Below are positions 50,918-63,514 of a stretch of 64,000 nt of DNA, one piece after another. The notes beneath the pieces are model-generated. The model did no database searches, had not been told where the DNA came from, and saw nothing but the letters and a program-made list of their open reading frames with translations. The stretch is from Nocardia sp. CDC159 (GTDB lineage Bacteria; Actinomycetota; Actinomycetes; Mycobacteriales; Mycobacteriaceae). The position numbers were made by a program, and so were the translations under genes. The DNA is taken from contig NZ_JAMRXH010000012.1 of assembly GCF_023740735.1 (NCBI RefSeq), positions 1 to 64,000 on the forward strand, read 5' to 3'. Numbering within the stretch: position 1 is the stretch's first letter; each line of letters begins with the position of its first letter.

Positions 50918-51691
50918 TCAGGTCGGCAGCGGCCCGATCCGAACCGTCGTCGTGGTGGTGCCCCCGACCACGAACCACAGCCGCAGCACGGGATGTCCGG
51001 TGCGGTCGCCGGGCTCGTAGCGGCTGCGCACGCTGATGTGCTGGCGGGCCAGCACCGGGGCGATGTACTCGATGACCGCCCGGTGCGGCCCGGCCACGAG
51101 CTTCGGAAAATCGACCAGGAAATGCTCCACCGCCTGCCAGTAGGCCGCGTTGTTCACATGATTGAACTGATCGATATCGGTGGCGCGCACCGGAAATGGC
51201 AGCTCGGTATCCGATTCCGGCGGCGTCGGATCGTTCAGCCACGGCCGCCAGCGCAATCGCTGCTCGGTCGCGGTGCGGGCCAGATGCGCCAACCCCTCGT
51301 CGCTGATCCGGGTGGGCAGATTGGTCATCTCGTTGATATTGATCCAGAAGCCCTCGGTCTCGATCAGCCCGCCGTTGTCACTGCTGATCCGCACCCGCAT
51401 ATTCGTCCAGCGCGTCGACATCGCCGAACACCACCGCCGCAACTGCACCCGGTCCGGCCACAGCACCGGCCGCAACACATCGATCACCGTGCGCCGCACG
51501 ATCCACTGCGGATCGGTCCGATGGAAGAATCCGGCATGCAATTCCTCCTCCGCGATGTCCTGCAGATATCGCGCCACGGCATCGAACCGCAGCCGACTGT
51601 ACGGATCCACATCACCAGCCCGGACGGGCCACGCCGAGGCAAAGCCCATGCCCTCCTGGGGAAGCGGGGCGAGTGGCTGATCGAGTGACAC
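50918..51691 (-). CDS. Acyl-ACP thioesterase
   Basis: A 257-residue double hot-dog thioesterase: first half VRAGDVDPYSRLRFDAVARY with DIAEEE; second half VRATDIDQFNHVNNAAYWQA, carrying the Asn/His pair seen in FatA-type enzymes, then VEHFLVD. It would release fatty acids from acyl carrier protein. GTG start at 51691. Confidence 0.85.
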   Translation of the reverse strand: MSLDQPLAPLPQEGMGFASAWPVRAGDVDPYSRLRFDAVARYLQDIAEEELHAGFFHRTDPQWIVRRTVIDVLRPVLWPDRVQLRRWCSAMSTRWTNMRVRISSDNGGLIETEGFWININEMTNLPTRISDEGLAHLARTATEQRLRWRPWLNDPTPPESDTELPFPVRATDIDQFNHVNNAAYWQAVEHFLVDFPKLVAGPHRAVIEYIAPVLARQHISVRSRYEPGDRTGHPVLRLWFVVGGTTTTTVRIGPLPT

Positions 51692-51844
51692 TGGTGCTCC
51701 TCGCGCTGCACGGTGTGCCGCGTTCTTCGTGCGTGCTGTTGTGACATGACTTTACGGGGCATACGTCACACTGTGACGTCGAGTCGCCTCTACCGACGCG
51801 TAGCCGACGCCCGATTTGCCTGTTCGTGAGGAGGCGTGTTCCGG

Positions 51845-53041
51845 TCAGTAACCGACGTACGAACCGCCGCCGCGCATGGCCGCGATACCCGGCACATTGT
51901 CCAGCGAGCCATAGCGGTCGATCGCGTATCGAGTGCCCGCGATGATGTTGTCGACGGGGTTCCAAATATCGTGGTGGCCTGCAATGGCATAGCTGTTGAA
52001 GGTGCTGTCGATGGTCTGCATGAGGCCCTTGGACGGGGTGCCCGCGGCCGCGTTGGAGTCCCACAGGTTGATTGCCTGAGGGTTGCCGCCCGACTCGTGC
52101 TCGATGATGGCGGCGATGATCGCGGCGTCGGAATCATTGATGGCGTAGCCCTGTTCGCGCAGGATGCGGATGGCCTCGCGGATCCATTCGGCCTGGGTTC
52201 CGGTGGGCATCGGACCGACCGGGCCGCCGGACGAGCCGGAGGACAGGGCGCTGAATTCCGTGCCGCTCAGGCCCGTTCCGCCGTGGAAACCGAATCCGCT
52301 GGCGCCCGAACCGCCGCCTTGGTAACCGCCCGAGCCGCCGTTGTGGGGCACACTGCCGACCAGCCGGGGAGAGGCGTTCGAGACCGGTGCCCCCGCGGCG
52401 GGGCTCACCGCCGCCGGGGCGGTGGCCACGGGGGCGGGATTGGTGACGCCGGTTACCGGGTCGCCCAAAGCCGTTGTCGCGCTTTCGAGTTTGGCCCGCG
52501 CGGCATCGACGGCGGCGCTCGCGGTCGTGGCGACGCTTTCGGCCTGGGACAGGGCGCGGGTGAGATCCAGGGTGCGCTGCCCGGCCTCGATGTCCTGGTG
52601 CAGGAGCATTTCGGTCTTGCCGGGAGTGCCGTCGGGCAGATTGTCGCGCAACCAGGCTTTGCGGGCTTCGGCGGTCACGGTGCCGTTCGCGGCGACCTCG
52701 AACGGGCCGGGCGGGGCCGGGGCGTTCTCGGCGAGATTTCGCAGCTTCAGGACCTCGTCCTTGGTGTGCTGCAGATTCTCCACCTGCTGGGACAGGGCGC
52801 CGCGCAACTCCAGCAACGCCTGGCTCACCGCCGAGGCGCGCGTCTTCTCCGTCGTCATCCGGTTCTCGGCGACATCCGCCACCTGCCCGCTCCACCGGCT
52901 GTCGGTGCGCAGCTGCTGGGTATCGGTGCAGCCCTTGTTCACGGCCCGGTCCAGATCCGCGCTCAGTGTGGTTATCGCGGCGGCGGCCGTGCTGAGCTGG
53001 CTCGGGTTCCACTTCTCGACGTCGGGGATGGTGAGGGTCAT
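51845..53041 (-). CDS. Type VII-secreted protein with C-terminal lytic transglycosylase-like domain
   Basis: A 398-residue protein: N-terminal helical region resembling ESX substrates (MTLTIPDVEKWNPSQL, RWSGQVADVAENRM), coiled helices, a Gly/Ser/Pro-rich linker (about 210-285), and a C-terminal SLT-like domain (about 300-398) with AIIAAIIEHESGGNPQAINL, the catalytic Glu in EHESGG, and SKGLMQTIDSTF. It could cut peptidoglycan outside the cell. ATG 53041 overlaps the preceding gene's stop by 4 bp. Confidence 0.85.
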   Translation of the reverse strand: MTLTIPDVEKWNPSQLSTAAAAITTLSADLDRAVNKGCTDTQQLRTDSRWSGQVADVAENRMTTEKTRASAVSQALLELRGALSQQVENLQHTKDEVLKLRNLAENAPAPPGPFEVAANGTVTAEARKAWLRDNLPDGTPGKTEMLLHQDIEAGQRTLDLTRALSQAESVATTASAAVDAARAKLESATTALGDPVTGVTNPAPVATAPAAVSPAAGAPVSNASPRLVGSVPHNGGSGGYQGGGSGASGFGFHGGTGLSGTEFSALSSGSSGGPVGPMPTGTQAEWIREAIRILREQGYAINDSDAAIIAAIIEHESGGNPQAINLWDSNAAAGTPSKGLMQTIDSTFNSYAIAGHHDIWNPVDNIIAGTRYAIDRYGSLDNVPGIAAMRGGGSYVGY

Positions 53042-53355
53042 CGCTGGAGTCCGATTCGGGTGAGCCGGTCGCGGAACTGCTCGTCGGTGAGCTGGATGGC
53101 CCGTCCGGACTGCTCGACGCTTTCGGCGATCTTGGTGAGGCGGTCGCCGATCCGCCGCAGGGCGGCCTCGACCGAGGTCTTGGCCTGGGTGCAGGCCGCG
53201 TTCCAGCCGGTGCCGGGCAGGGCCTCGCTCGCCGCGCCCAGACCGGACGGCAGGCCGGTGATACCCTGCGCCTCCGATGTGAGGTTGCGCGCGAAGGTCT
53301 GCAGCGCAGCCGGATCCACGATCATGCCGCTACCGGATGGCTGGTCGTTCGCCAT
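53038..53355 (-). CDS. Type VII secretion target, WXG100/DUF2580-like
   Basis: A 105-residue helical-hairpin protein: MIVDPAALQTFARNLTSEAQ, turn near GTGWNAACTQ, then a second helix ending GRAIQLTDEQFRDRLTRIG. No signal peptide. It fits the small ESX-associated partners that pair with larger substrates; the overlapping transglycosylase gene is the expected partner. No ESX core gene is in this window. Confidence 0.8.
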   Translation of the reverse strand: MANDQPSGSGMIVDPAALQTFARNLTSEAQGITGLPSGLGAASEALPGTGWNAACTQAKTSVEAALRRIGDRLTKIAESVEQSGRAIQLTDEQFRDRLTRIGLQR

Positions 53356-53472
53356 GACTCCCCCTCAGGCTCAGTTCAGCGCCTCAGCCTAACAAAACCC
53401 GCTCCCGTGGACAGCCCTACGCGAAGAGCGGTTAACTTGTGCGAGCAGTTCCCGGACAGAGAGGTTCGATAC

Positions 53473-54447
53473 ATGCGCGCAGCCCAGGTGAGCAAGCTCG
53501 AGGGGCCGGAGTCCATCGAGGTCGTCGACATTCCGGAACCGGCCTCGTATCCGGGCGGGGTGGTCATCGATGTGCACGCGGCGGGGGTGGCGTTTCCGGA
53601 TGTGCTGATGTCGCGCGGGCTGTACCAGATGAAGCCCGAACTGCCCTTCGTGGTCGGCGGTGAGATCGCCGGAATCGTGCGTGAGGCGCCGGAGGACGCG
53701 CACGTGCGGCCGGGTGATCGGGTGCTGGCGCTGACGATGCTGGGCAATGCGATGGCCGAGGTGGCGGTGATCCCGGCGCAGATGGTCTTCGCGCTGCCGG
53801 ACAACATCTCGCTCGTGGCCGGGGCCGGAATCCTGTTCAACGACTTGACCGTCCACTTCTGCCTACGCAATCGGGGCCGCCTGGCCGAGGGGGAGACCGT
53901 GCTGGTGCACGGCGCGGCGGGCGGCATCGGCACCTCGACGCTGCGCATGGCCGCCGCGCTGGGCGCGGGCCGGGTGATCGCGGTGGTGAGCACCGAGGAG
54001 AAGGCCCGGGTGGCGCGGGCGCACGGCGCGACCGATGTGGTGCTCACCGAGGGCTGGCTGGCCGCGGTCAAGGAACTGACCGGCGGCCGCGGCGTGGACA
54101 TCGTGCTCGACCCGGTCGGCGGCGACCGCTTCACCGACAGCCTCCGCTCGCTGGCCCGGGGCGGGCGACTGCTCGTGGTCGGCTTCACCGGCGGCGAGAT
54201 CCCCACGGTGAGGGTGAATCGCCTGCTGCTCAACAACATCGAGGTGGTGGGCGCGGCCTGGGGCGAGTGGGTGCTGTCGCATCCGGGCTATCTGCAGCAG
54301 CAGTGGGCCGAGGTGGAACCGCTACTGGCCGCGGGCCGGATCGCCCCGCCCGAGCCGGTCCTCTACCCGCTGGAGCGGGCCGCCGAGGCGGTCGCCTCGC
54401 TGGAGAATCGCACCGCCACCGGCAAGGTCGTGGTGACGCTGCGCTGA
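53473..54447 (+). CDS. Zinc-free MDR oxidoreductase (NADPH:quinone reductase type)
   Basis: A 324-residue medium-chain reductase: GroES-like N-terminal domain, NADPH-binding VLVHGAAGGIGTSTLRMAAA, and VDIVLDPVGGDRFTDSLRSL. It has no zinc-ligand cysteines, as in quinone oxidoreductases. GAGAGG lies before ATG 53473; TTAACTT about 40 bases upstream may be its -10. The open frame to 53407 is leader. Confidence 0.92.
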   Translation: MRAAQVSKLEGPESIEVVDIPEPASYPGGVVIDVHAAGVAFPDVLMSRGLYQMKPELPFVVGGEIAGIVREAPEDAHVRPGDRVLALTMLGNAMAEVAVIPAQMVFALPDNISLVAGAGILFNDLTVHFCLRNRGRLAEGETVLVHGAAGGIGTSTLRMAAALGAGRVIAVVSTEEKARVARAHGATDVVLTEGWLAAVKELTGGRGVDIVLDPVGGDRFTDSLRSLARGGRLLVVGFTGGEIPTVRVNRLLLNNIEVVGAAWGEWVLSHPGYLQQQWAEVEPLLAAGRIAPPEPVLYPLERAAEAVASLENRTATGKVVVTLR

Positions 54448-54545
54448 GAAGGCGGCGAAACTCGTCGGTCGCCCGACTTATGCTGCCTGCCATGCCGACC
54501 GCCCCGCCGATCTGCGCGCGGGCGTGATTACCCGAAAGGCCGCCC

Positions 54546-55664
54546 ATGACCGCCGATCTCGTGCCCAACCGGGTGCTCAATCGCACCCTGCTGGACCGTC
54601 AGCATCTGCTGCGCCGGTCGACGCTGACCGCGGCGCGGATGTGCGAGCATCTGGTCGGCCTGCAGGCCCAGGACGTGCCGCCGCCGTTTATCGGATTGTG
54701 GAGCCGCATCGCCGATTTCGACCCCGCGGCCGTCTCGGCCGGCCTGACCGAGCGCACCCTGGTCCGGCTCACGCTGATGCGCGGCACGATTCACCTGGTC
54801 ACCCCCGCCGACGCCGTGCGCATCGCCCCGCACATCCAGCCCGAGCTCGAAAAGGTCCCGTTCCGTAAGGGTTTCAACTACGGCGCGATGGTCGGCCTCG
54901 ATCCCGAACAGGTGCGCGCACACGGTGAACAGGTGCTCGGCGACGAGCCGATGTCGGCCGCCGAGTTGCGCGCCCACGCCGCGCGGCTGTATCCCGACCG
55001 CGATCCGGGCGCGGTCGTGCAGACCTGGCTCTACCAGCTGCCGGTGCTGCAGACCCCGCCGCGCGGTGTGTGGAAGAACAACAGCCGCCCGGTCTGGTCG
55101 CGCATCCAGCCCTGGCTCGGTGCGCCGCTGGAGCCGGATTATCCGCTGGAAGAGCTGGTCATTCGCTATCTGCGCGCCTTCGGCCCGGCCACCACCATGG
55201 ACGTGCAGACCTGGTCGAAGCTGTTGGGCATCAAGGAGGCGATCACCCGGCTCGGTGACCGCGCGCGCACCTACACCGACGAGCGCGGCCGCACCCTCTA
55301 CGACGCCGCCGACGCCGAACTCGCCGATCCGGATCTGCCCGCGCCGGTCCGCTTCCTCGGCTGGTACGACAATCTCGTGCTGTCGCATCAGGACCGCAGC
55401 CGGGTGCTGCCGGACCCGGCGGCGCCCCCGCGGGGTCTGGCCGCCCAGGTCTCGCCAATCCTGGTCGACGGGTACGTCGCGGGCTACTACAAGATCTTCG
55501 CCGACCGCGACCGCGCCCGGCTGCGCATCGTGCCGAGCCGGGCGTGGTCGCGGGCCGAATGCGAGGAGGTCGAGGCCGAAGGCCATGCGCTGCTCGGATT
55601 TCTGGAGGCCGACAGGCAGCCCAGCGTCGAAATCCTCGCGCCCGGCGCGGATCTGCGGATCTGA
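54546..55664 (+). CDS. AlkZ-like winged-helix DNA-binding protein (HTH_42)
   Basis: A 372-residue protein of the HTH_42/YcaQ-AlkZ family: HLVGLQAQDVPPPF with the Gln40-x-Gln42 motif that in AlkZ and YcaQ glycosylases is catalytic, plus LVRLTLMRGTIHLVTPADA and LPAPVRFLGWYDNLVL. Family members remove bulky or crosslinked DNA bases; for this group (AlkX/unlinked) activity is unproven. 98 bp after the oxidoreductase, same strand. Confidence 0.85.
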   Translation: MTADLVPNRVLNRTLLDRQHLLRRSTLTAARMCEHLVGLQAQDVPPPFIGLWSRIADFDPAAVSAGLTERTLVRLTLMRGTIHLVTPADAVRIAPHIQPELEKVPFRKGFNYGAMVGLDPEQVRAHGEQVLGDEPMSAAELRAHAARLYPDRDPGAVVQTWLYQLPVLQTPPRGVWKNNSRPVWSRIQPWLGAPLEPDYPLEELVIRYLRAFGPATTMDVQTWSKLLGIKEAITRLGDRARTYTDERGRTLYDAADAELADPDLPAPVRFLGWYDNLVLSHQDRSRVLPDPAAPPRGLAAQVSPILVDGYVAGYYKIFADRDRARLRIVPSRAWSRAECEEVEAEGHALLGFLEADRQPSVEILAPGADLRI

Positions 55665-55665
55665 C

Positions 55666-56187
55666 TCAGGATCCGGAGTTGCGATAGGCGGGCGCCTTGC
55701 TCGTCCCCGCGGGGGTGAGCGTGCGCAGCAGCGGCAGCGTGCGGTGGGCGACCACCGTGGACAGCACGATCACGCTGTGCGAACGCACCACGGCCGCACT
55801 GCGATCGATGCTCAGCAGCACCGCCTGCAGCCCCGCGTGCGATTCGGCGCCGATGCGGCACAGCACATCCGCCGAACCCGTGGTGGCGTACGCCTCCAGC
55901 ACGCCCGGAATCGATTCCAGATCGGCGGCGACCGCCTCGAGGGCGCCCTGGGCGATCTCCAGGGTCACGAAGGCTTGCACATCGAACCCGGCCGCGGTCA
56001 CATCGATATGCGGGTCGTAGGAGGCGATCACCCCCGCCTCCTCCATGCGGGCGATCCGCGATTGGACCGTTGCCCTGGCCACCCGGGTGCGGCGGGACAG
56101 TTCGAGAATGCCCGCCTTCTGGTATTCGTGCATGGCCGACAGGATTGCCAGGTCCAGTTCGTCCAGCTTCGCGACAGTGCGACCCAT
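55666..56187 (-). CDS. Lrp/AsnC-family transcriptional regulator
   Basis: A 173-residue regulator: HTH KLDELDLAILSAMHEYQKAG ... RTRVARATVQSRIARMEEAG and C-terminal RAM/AsnC domain (VDVTAAGFDVQAFVTLEIAQ-type strand, SADVLCRIGA). ATG 56187 gives the family start; the frame to 56262 crosses the operator region. Divergent from hppD, as expected for an activator of tyrosine catabolism. Confidence 0.92.
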   Translation of the reverse strand: MGRTVAKLDELDLAILSAMHEYQKAGILELSRRTRVARATVQSRIARMEEAGVIASYDPHIDVTAAGFDVQAFVTLEIAQGALEAVAADLESIPGVLEAYATTGSADVLCRIGAESHAGLQAVLLSIDRSAAVVRSHSVIVLSTVVAHRTLPLLRTLTPAGTSKAPAYRNSGS

Positions 56188-56243
56188 TGCCTCTTCCTCA
56201 GTTCGCGGTGTTCTATTCAAATTGTCCAGCACACCGGCCGACT

Positions 56244-56261
56244 TGGTGACGTATTTCACCA
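56244..56261. promoter_or_regulatory. Candidate Lrp-family operator between lrp and hppD
   Basis: Perfect inverted repeat TGGTGA (56244-56249) / TCACCA (56256-56261) with a 6-bp AT-rich centre, in the 135-bp divergent gap. Another CGGTGA half-site follows near 56279-56284. Confidence 0.5.
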
Positions 56262-56271
56262 CGGTGTCTAA

Positions 56272-57525
<1,254 letters not shown>

Positions 57526-57576
57526 CCGGCCCGCGTCCCCGCCGAACGGGGCCCGAATCCCAGTAGAGTTCGGGGT

Positions 57577-58107
57577 ATGCGGAGGATCTCGGCGGCGATC
57601 GTCTCGGGTACGGCTATCGCGGCGCTGCTGACGGCATGCTCGGGCGACAAATCCAAAAGTGACGACACGCCGGTGCGGCCACCGATGAAGGTGGCCGCAC
57701 TCGGTCCGTTCGTGGGGGAGTGTGGCCATGTCACCGATGACGAGGTGCGTGACATCGGCGGACTGGGGCAGGTCACCCACGTGTTCAAGAACTCGGTCGG
57801 ATGCAACTGGCAGGGCGGGGGGATCAGCGGCCCGACCGTCACCTTCGCCTCCTATCGCGGCAGTCCGATCGAGCGGGAGCGCGCCTGGGTGACCGTGCAG
57901 GGGCGTAATCCGGAGACGATCGATGTCGGCGGCAAGAGCGGATTCCAGGCGTCCGACCCGCTCGCGGGCATCTGCGACCTGGCGGTGCAGTTGGGCGACG
58001 ACTTCTTCGAGTGGTCCACCTACCTGGGCATGTACGCGCAACCCACGGCGAACCTGTGCGAAAAGAACCGGAAGCTGGCCGAGCTCACGATTGCGCGGCT
58101 GAAATGA
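57577..58107 (+). CDS. DUF3558-type lipoprotein 1
   Basis: A 176-residue lipoprotein: lipobox LLTAC (Cys21) and a DUF3558-like domain with conserved cysteines (GECGHVTDDEV, VGCNWQG, GICDLAVQL, NLCEKN). These proteins are common in mycolic-acid bacteria; function unknown. TAGAGT seven bases before ATG suggests leaderless transcription. Its TGA lies 8 bp before the next gene's start. Confidence 0.82.
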   Translation: MRRISAAIVSGTAIAALLTACSGDKSKSDDTPVRPPMKVAALGPFVGECGHVTDDEVRDIGGLGQVTHVFKNSVGCNWQGGGISGPTVTFASYRGSPIERERAWVTVQGRNPETIDVGGKSGFQASDPLAGICDLAVQLGDDFFEWSTYLGMYAQPTANLCEKNRKLAELTIARLK

Positions 58108-58115
58108 GGGGCGCG

Positions 58116-58655
58116 ATGAGAGTACGAATCGCGGCGGTGGGCCTGGCCGCGGTGGCCGTCGCGGTGACGGCCGCGGGCTGCGGTCGCACCGTTCCCGGTA
58201 CTGCCCAGCCCGCCGGTGGCGGCGGTGGCGGAGTGAACATGAACTTCGACAAATTGCTGCGCGAATGTGATGTGGTGGCGCAGGACCAGATCGCCAAGCT
58301 GTCCGGGGCGCAGGACGTGGTGTCCAGCTTCAACGGCGCGGTCTGCATGTACACGCTGTCCGGCGCGCCCGGCGGCGACGGCATGGCCACGCTGAACTGG
58401 TACGAGATGGGCACGCTGAGCAACGAGAAGCAGAACAACGACCGGCTCGGCTATGTGACCACCGATATGAACGTGCAGGGGCGGCGGTCGCTGCAGGTGC
58501 GTCGGCCGAACGACGCGGACTCCTGCGGGGTGATGGCACCGGCCGCCGACACCGGGATCATCGGATGGTGGCTCAACTATCGGCCCGGCGGGCATCCGGA
58601 TCCGTGCGATGTCGCGCAAAAGCTGGCAGAGTTGACGTTGAACCTCGCCCGATAG
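58116..58655 (+). CDS. DUF3558-type lipoprotein 2
   Basis: A 179-residue paralogue of the previous gene: lipobox TAAGC (Cys22), Gly-rich linker, then a DUF3558 domain with similar cysteines (LRECDVVAQDQIAKL, AVCMYTLSG, DSCGVMAP, DPCDVAQKLAELT). The shared KLAELT ending supports tandem duplication. ATG 58116 has GAGGGG just upstream; ATG 58104 overlaps the first gene's stop and is also possible. Confidence 0.82.
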   Translation: MRVRIAAVGLAAVAVAVTAAGCGRTVPGTAQPAGGGGGGVNMNFDKLLRECDVVAQDQIAKLSGAQDVVSSFNGAVCMYTLSGAPGGDGMATLNWYEMGTLSNEKQNNDRLGYVTTDMNVQGRRSLQVRRPNDADSCGVMAPAADTGIIGWWLNYRPGGHPDPCDVAQKLAELTLNLAR

Positions 58656-58700
58656 ACCGCATAACCACCCGGCCCGTCGCCTATCACGGGGCACCCGCTT

Positions 58701-58729
58701 TTGCCCCCCGCCGCGCCGACGGGTATCGT
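58701..58729 (+). promoter_or_regulatory. str operon (rpsL) promoter
   Basis: TTGCCC (58701-58706), 17-bp spacer, TATCGT (58724-58729). It lies in the 371-bp gap 58656-59026 and predicts a leader of about 290 bases before rpsL; nothing else is identified there. Confidence 0.55.
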
Positions 58730-59026
58730 GGATCGCTGTGCCCGGCACATGCGGGCAAGCTTGTGTGCAGGACGTAAGCCAGCGAGAGCGGCCGACCGTT
58801 TCAGCGTGCCCGAAAAGACCGGTACGCGCTGCGCGCGACACGCCCGACCTCGGGACGCGAGGAACGCGGCTCGGGCGGGCGAGTGAAAGCTCGATGACAG
58901 TGGAGTGAACGGACAGGCCCGGAGGCGGCAGCTTGCGTAACCACGCAGGGCCCGAGTGAGCTCCACCGACAACAACAGACATGAAGAGTTCCAGACACCT
59001 GGTTACTGAATAAGGAAAGCCGGTAT

Positions 59027-59401
59027 ATGCCAACCATCAACCAGCTGGTCCGCAAGGGTCGTCGCGACAAGGTCGCGAAGACGAAGACCGCGGCCCTGAA
59101 GGGGAGCCCGCAGCGTCGTGGCGTGTGCACCCGCGTGTACACCACGACCCCGAAGAAGCCGAACTCCGCGCTGCGTAAGGTCGCGCGTGTTCGCCTGACC
59201 AGCCAGGTCGAGGTCACGGCCTACATCCCGGGCGAGGGCCACAACCTGCAGGAGCACTCGATGGTGCTCGTCCGCGGCGGTCGTGTGAAGGACCTTCCCG
59301 GTGTGCGCTACAAGATCATTCGCGGTTCGCTCGACACCCAGGGTGTGAAGAACCGCAAGCAGGCCCGCAGCCGCTACGGCGCCAAGAAGGAGAAGAGCTA
59401 A
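59027..59401 (+). CDS. rpsL: 30S ribosomal protein S12
   Basis: A 124-residue S12, complete: [49 protein letters not shown]. Lys43 and Lys88, the usual streptomycin-resistance positions, are both wild type. S12 monitors codon-anticodon pairing in the decoding centre. Its TAA overlaps the rpsG ATG (TAATG). Confidence 0.98.
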   Translation: MPTINQLVRKGRRDKVAKTKTAALKGSPQRRGVCTRVYTTTPKKPNSALRKVARVRLTSQVEVTAYIPGEGHNLQEHSMVLVRGGRVKDLPGVRYKIIRGSLDTQGVKNRKQARSRYGAKKEKS

Positions 59402-59871
59402 TGCCGCGCAAGGGCCCCGCTCCCAAGCGTCCCCTCATCAACGATCCGGTGTACGGTTCGCCGCTGGTCTCCCAGCTGGTGAACAAGGTGCTGCTGGACG
59501 GTAAGAAGTCGATCGCCGAGCGCATCGTCTACGGCGCCCTCGAGCAGGCGCGGGAGAAGACCGGCACCGATCCGGTCGTGACCCTCAAGCGCGCGCTGGA
59601 CAACGTCAAGCCCGCCCTCGAGGTCAAGCCGCGTCGTGTCGGTGGCGCCACCTATCAGGTGCCGGTCGAGGTGCGCCCCGGGCGCGCCAACACCCTGGCC
59701 ATGCGCTGGCTGGTGAACTTCGCGCGGCAGCGTCGGGAGAAGACCATGGTCGAGCGTCTGGCCAACGAGCTGCTGGACGCCAGCAACGGTCTGGGCGCTT
59801 CGGTGAAGCGTCGCGAGGACACCCACAAGATGGCCGAGTCCAACCGGGCCTTCGCGCACTACCGCTGGTGA
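59401..59871 (+). CDS. rpsG: 30S ribosomal protein S7
   Basis: A 156-residue S7: [41 protein letters not shown]-terminal [18 protein letters not shown]7 nucleates the 30S head and is the usual translational repressor of the str operon. ATG 59401 shares its A with the rpsL stop. Confidence 0.98.
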   Translation: MPRKGPAPKRPLINDPVYGSPLVSQLVNKVLLDGKKSIAERIVYGALEQAREKTGTDPVVTLKRALDNVKPALEVKPRRVGGATYQVPVEVRPGRANTLAMRWLVNFARQRREKTMVERLANELLDASNGLGASVKRREDTHKMAESNRAFAHYRW

Positions 59872-59921
59872 TCCGTCACCCGGCCCGCCGGTGAAGGAAC
59901 GGCGCCGGGAGGCGAGTCACA

Positions 59922-59953
59922 GTCGGGCGTGGCACTTCGGCGCCACGCCCGAC
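59922..59953 (+). terminator. Hairpin between rpsG and fusA
   Basis: Perfect 12-bp stem GTCGGGCGTGGC (59922-59933) / GCCACGCCCGAC (59942-59953), 8-base loop, no T-tract. It could be a partial terminator, a processing site or an S7-related control element. Confidence 0.5.
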
Positions 59954-60040
59954 GTTGAAAAAGTGATGGCCTCGAGCTTCTGAAACGGAGCCAGGGTCGT
60001 TCCCGTAAATCCCAACTAGCTACGAGCGGGGAAGATTTCC

Positions 60041-62143
<2,103 letters not shown>

Positions 62144-62160
62144 TCCGGGCGCTGAACCAC

Positions 62161-62188
62161 CCAATCCCCGCGTATGCGGGGGTGATCC
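62161..62188. repeat. Single type I-E CRISPR-repeat-like palindrome
   Basis: On the minus strand the 28 bases begin GGATCACCCCCGCATACGCG and end GGGATTGG, with stem CCCCGC/GCGGGG around GTAT. This closely resembles actinobacterial type I-E CRISPR repeats. Only one copy is present, with no spacers or cas genes, in the 98-bp fusA-tuf gap. It may simply be an intergenic hairpin. Confidence 0.5.
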
Positions 62189-62241
62189 TTACAAACCGCA
62201 CTGCTGCTTAGCAAGCACCAACAAGTCCAGGAGGACATCAA

Positions 62242-63432
<1,191 letters not shown>

Positions 63433-63465
63433 TCTTGTCCTTCCTCGGAAGGTAAGCACCACGAA

Positions 63466-63496
63466 AGGGCCGCTCCCGAAAGGGAGCGGCCCTCTT
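63466..63496. terminator. Terminator after tuf
   Basis: Perfect 12-bp stem AGGGCCGCTCCC (63466-63477) / GGGAGCGGCCCT (63482-63493) capped by GAAA, followed by CTTCG. Also serves the convergent gene at 63515. Confidence 0.85.
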
Positions 63497-63514
63497 CGTA
63501 TTCGGGGTCCGGGA

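Noticed and set aside
62144-62241. A CRISPR array
   Set aside because: Only one repeat-like unit, no spacers and no cas genes within the window.
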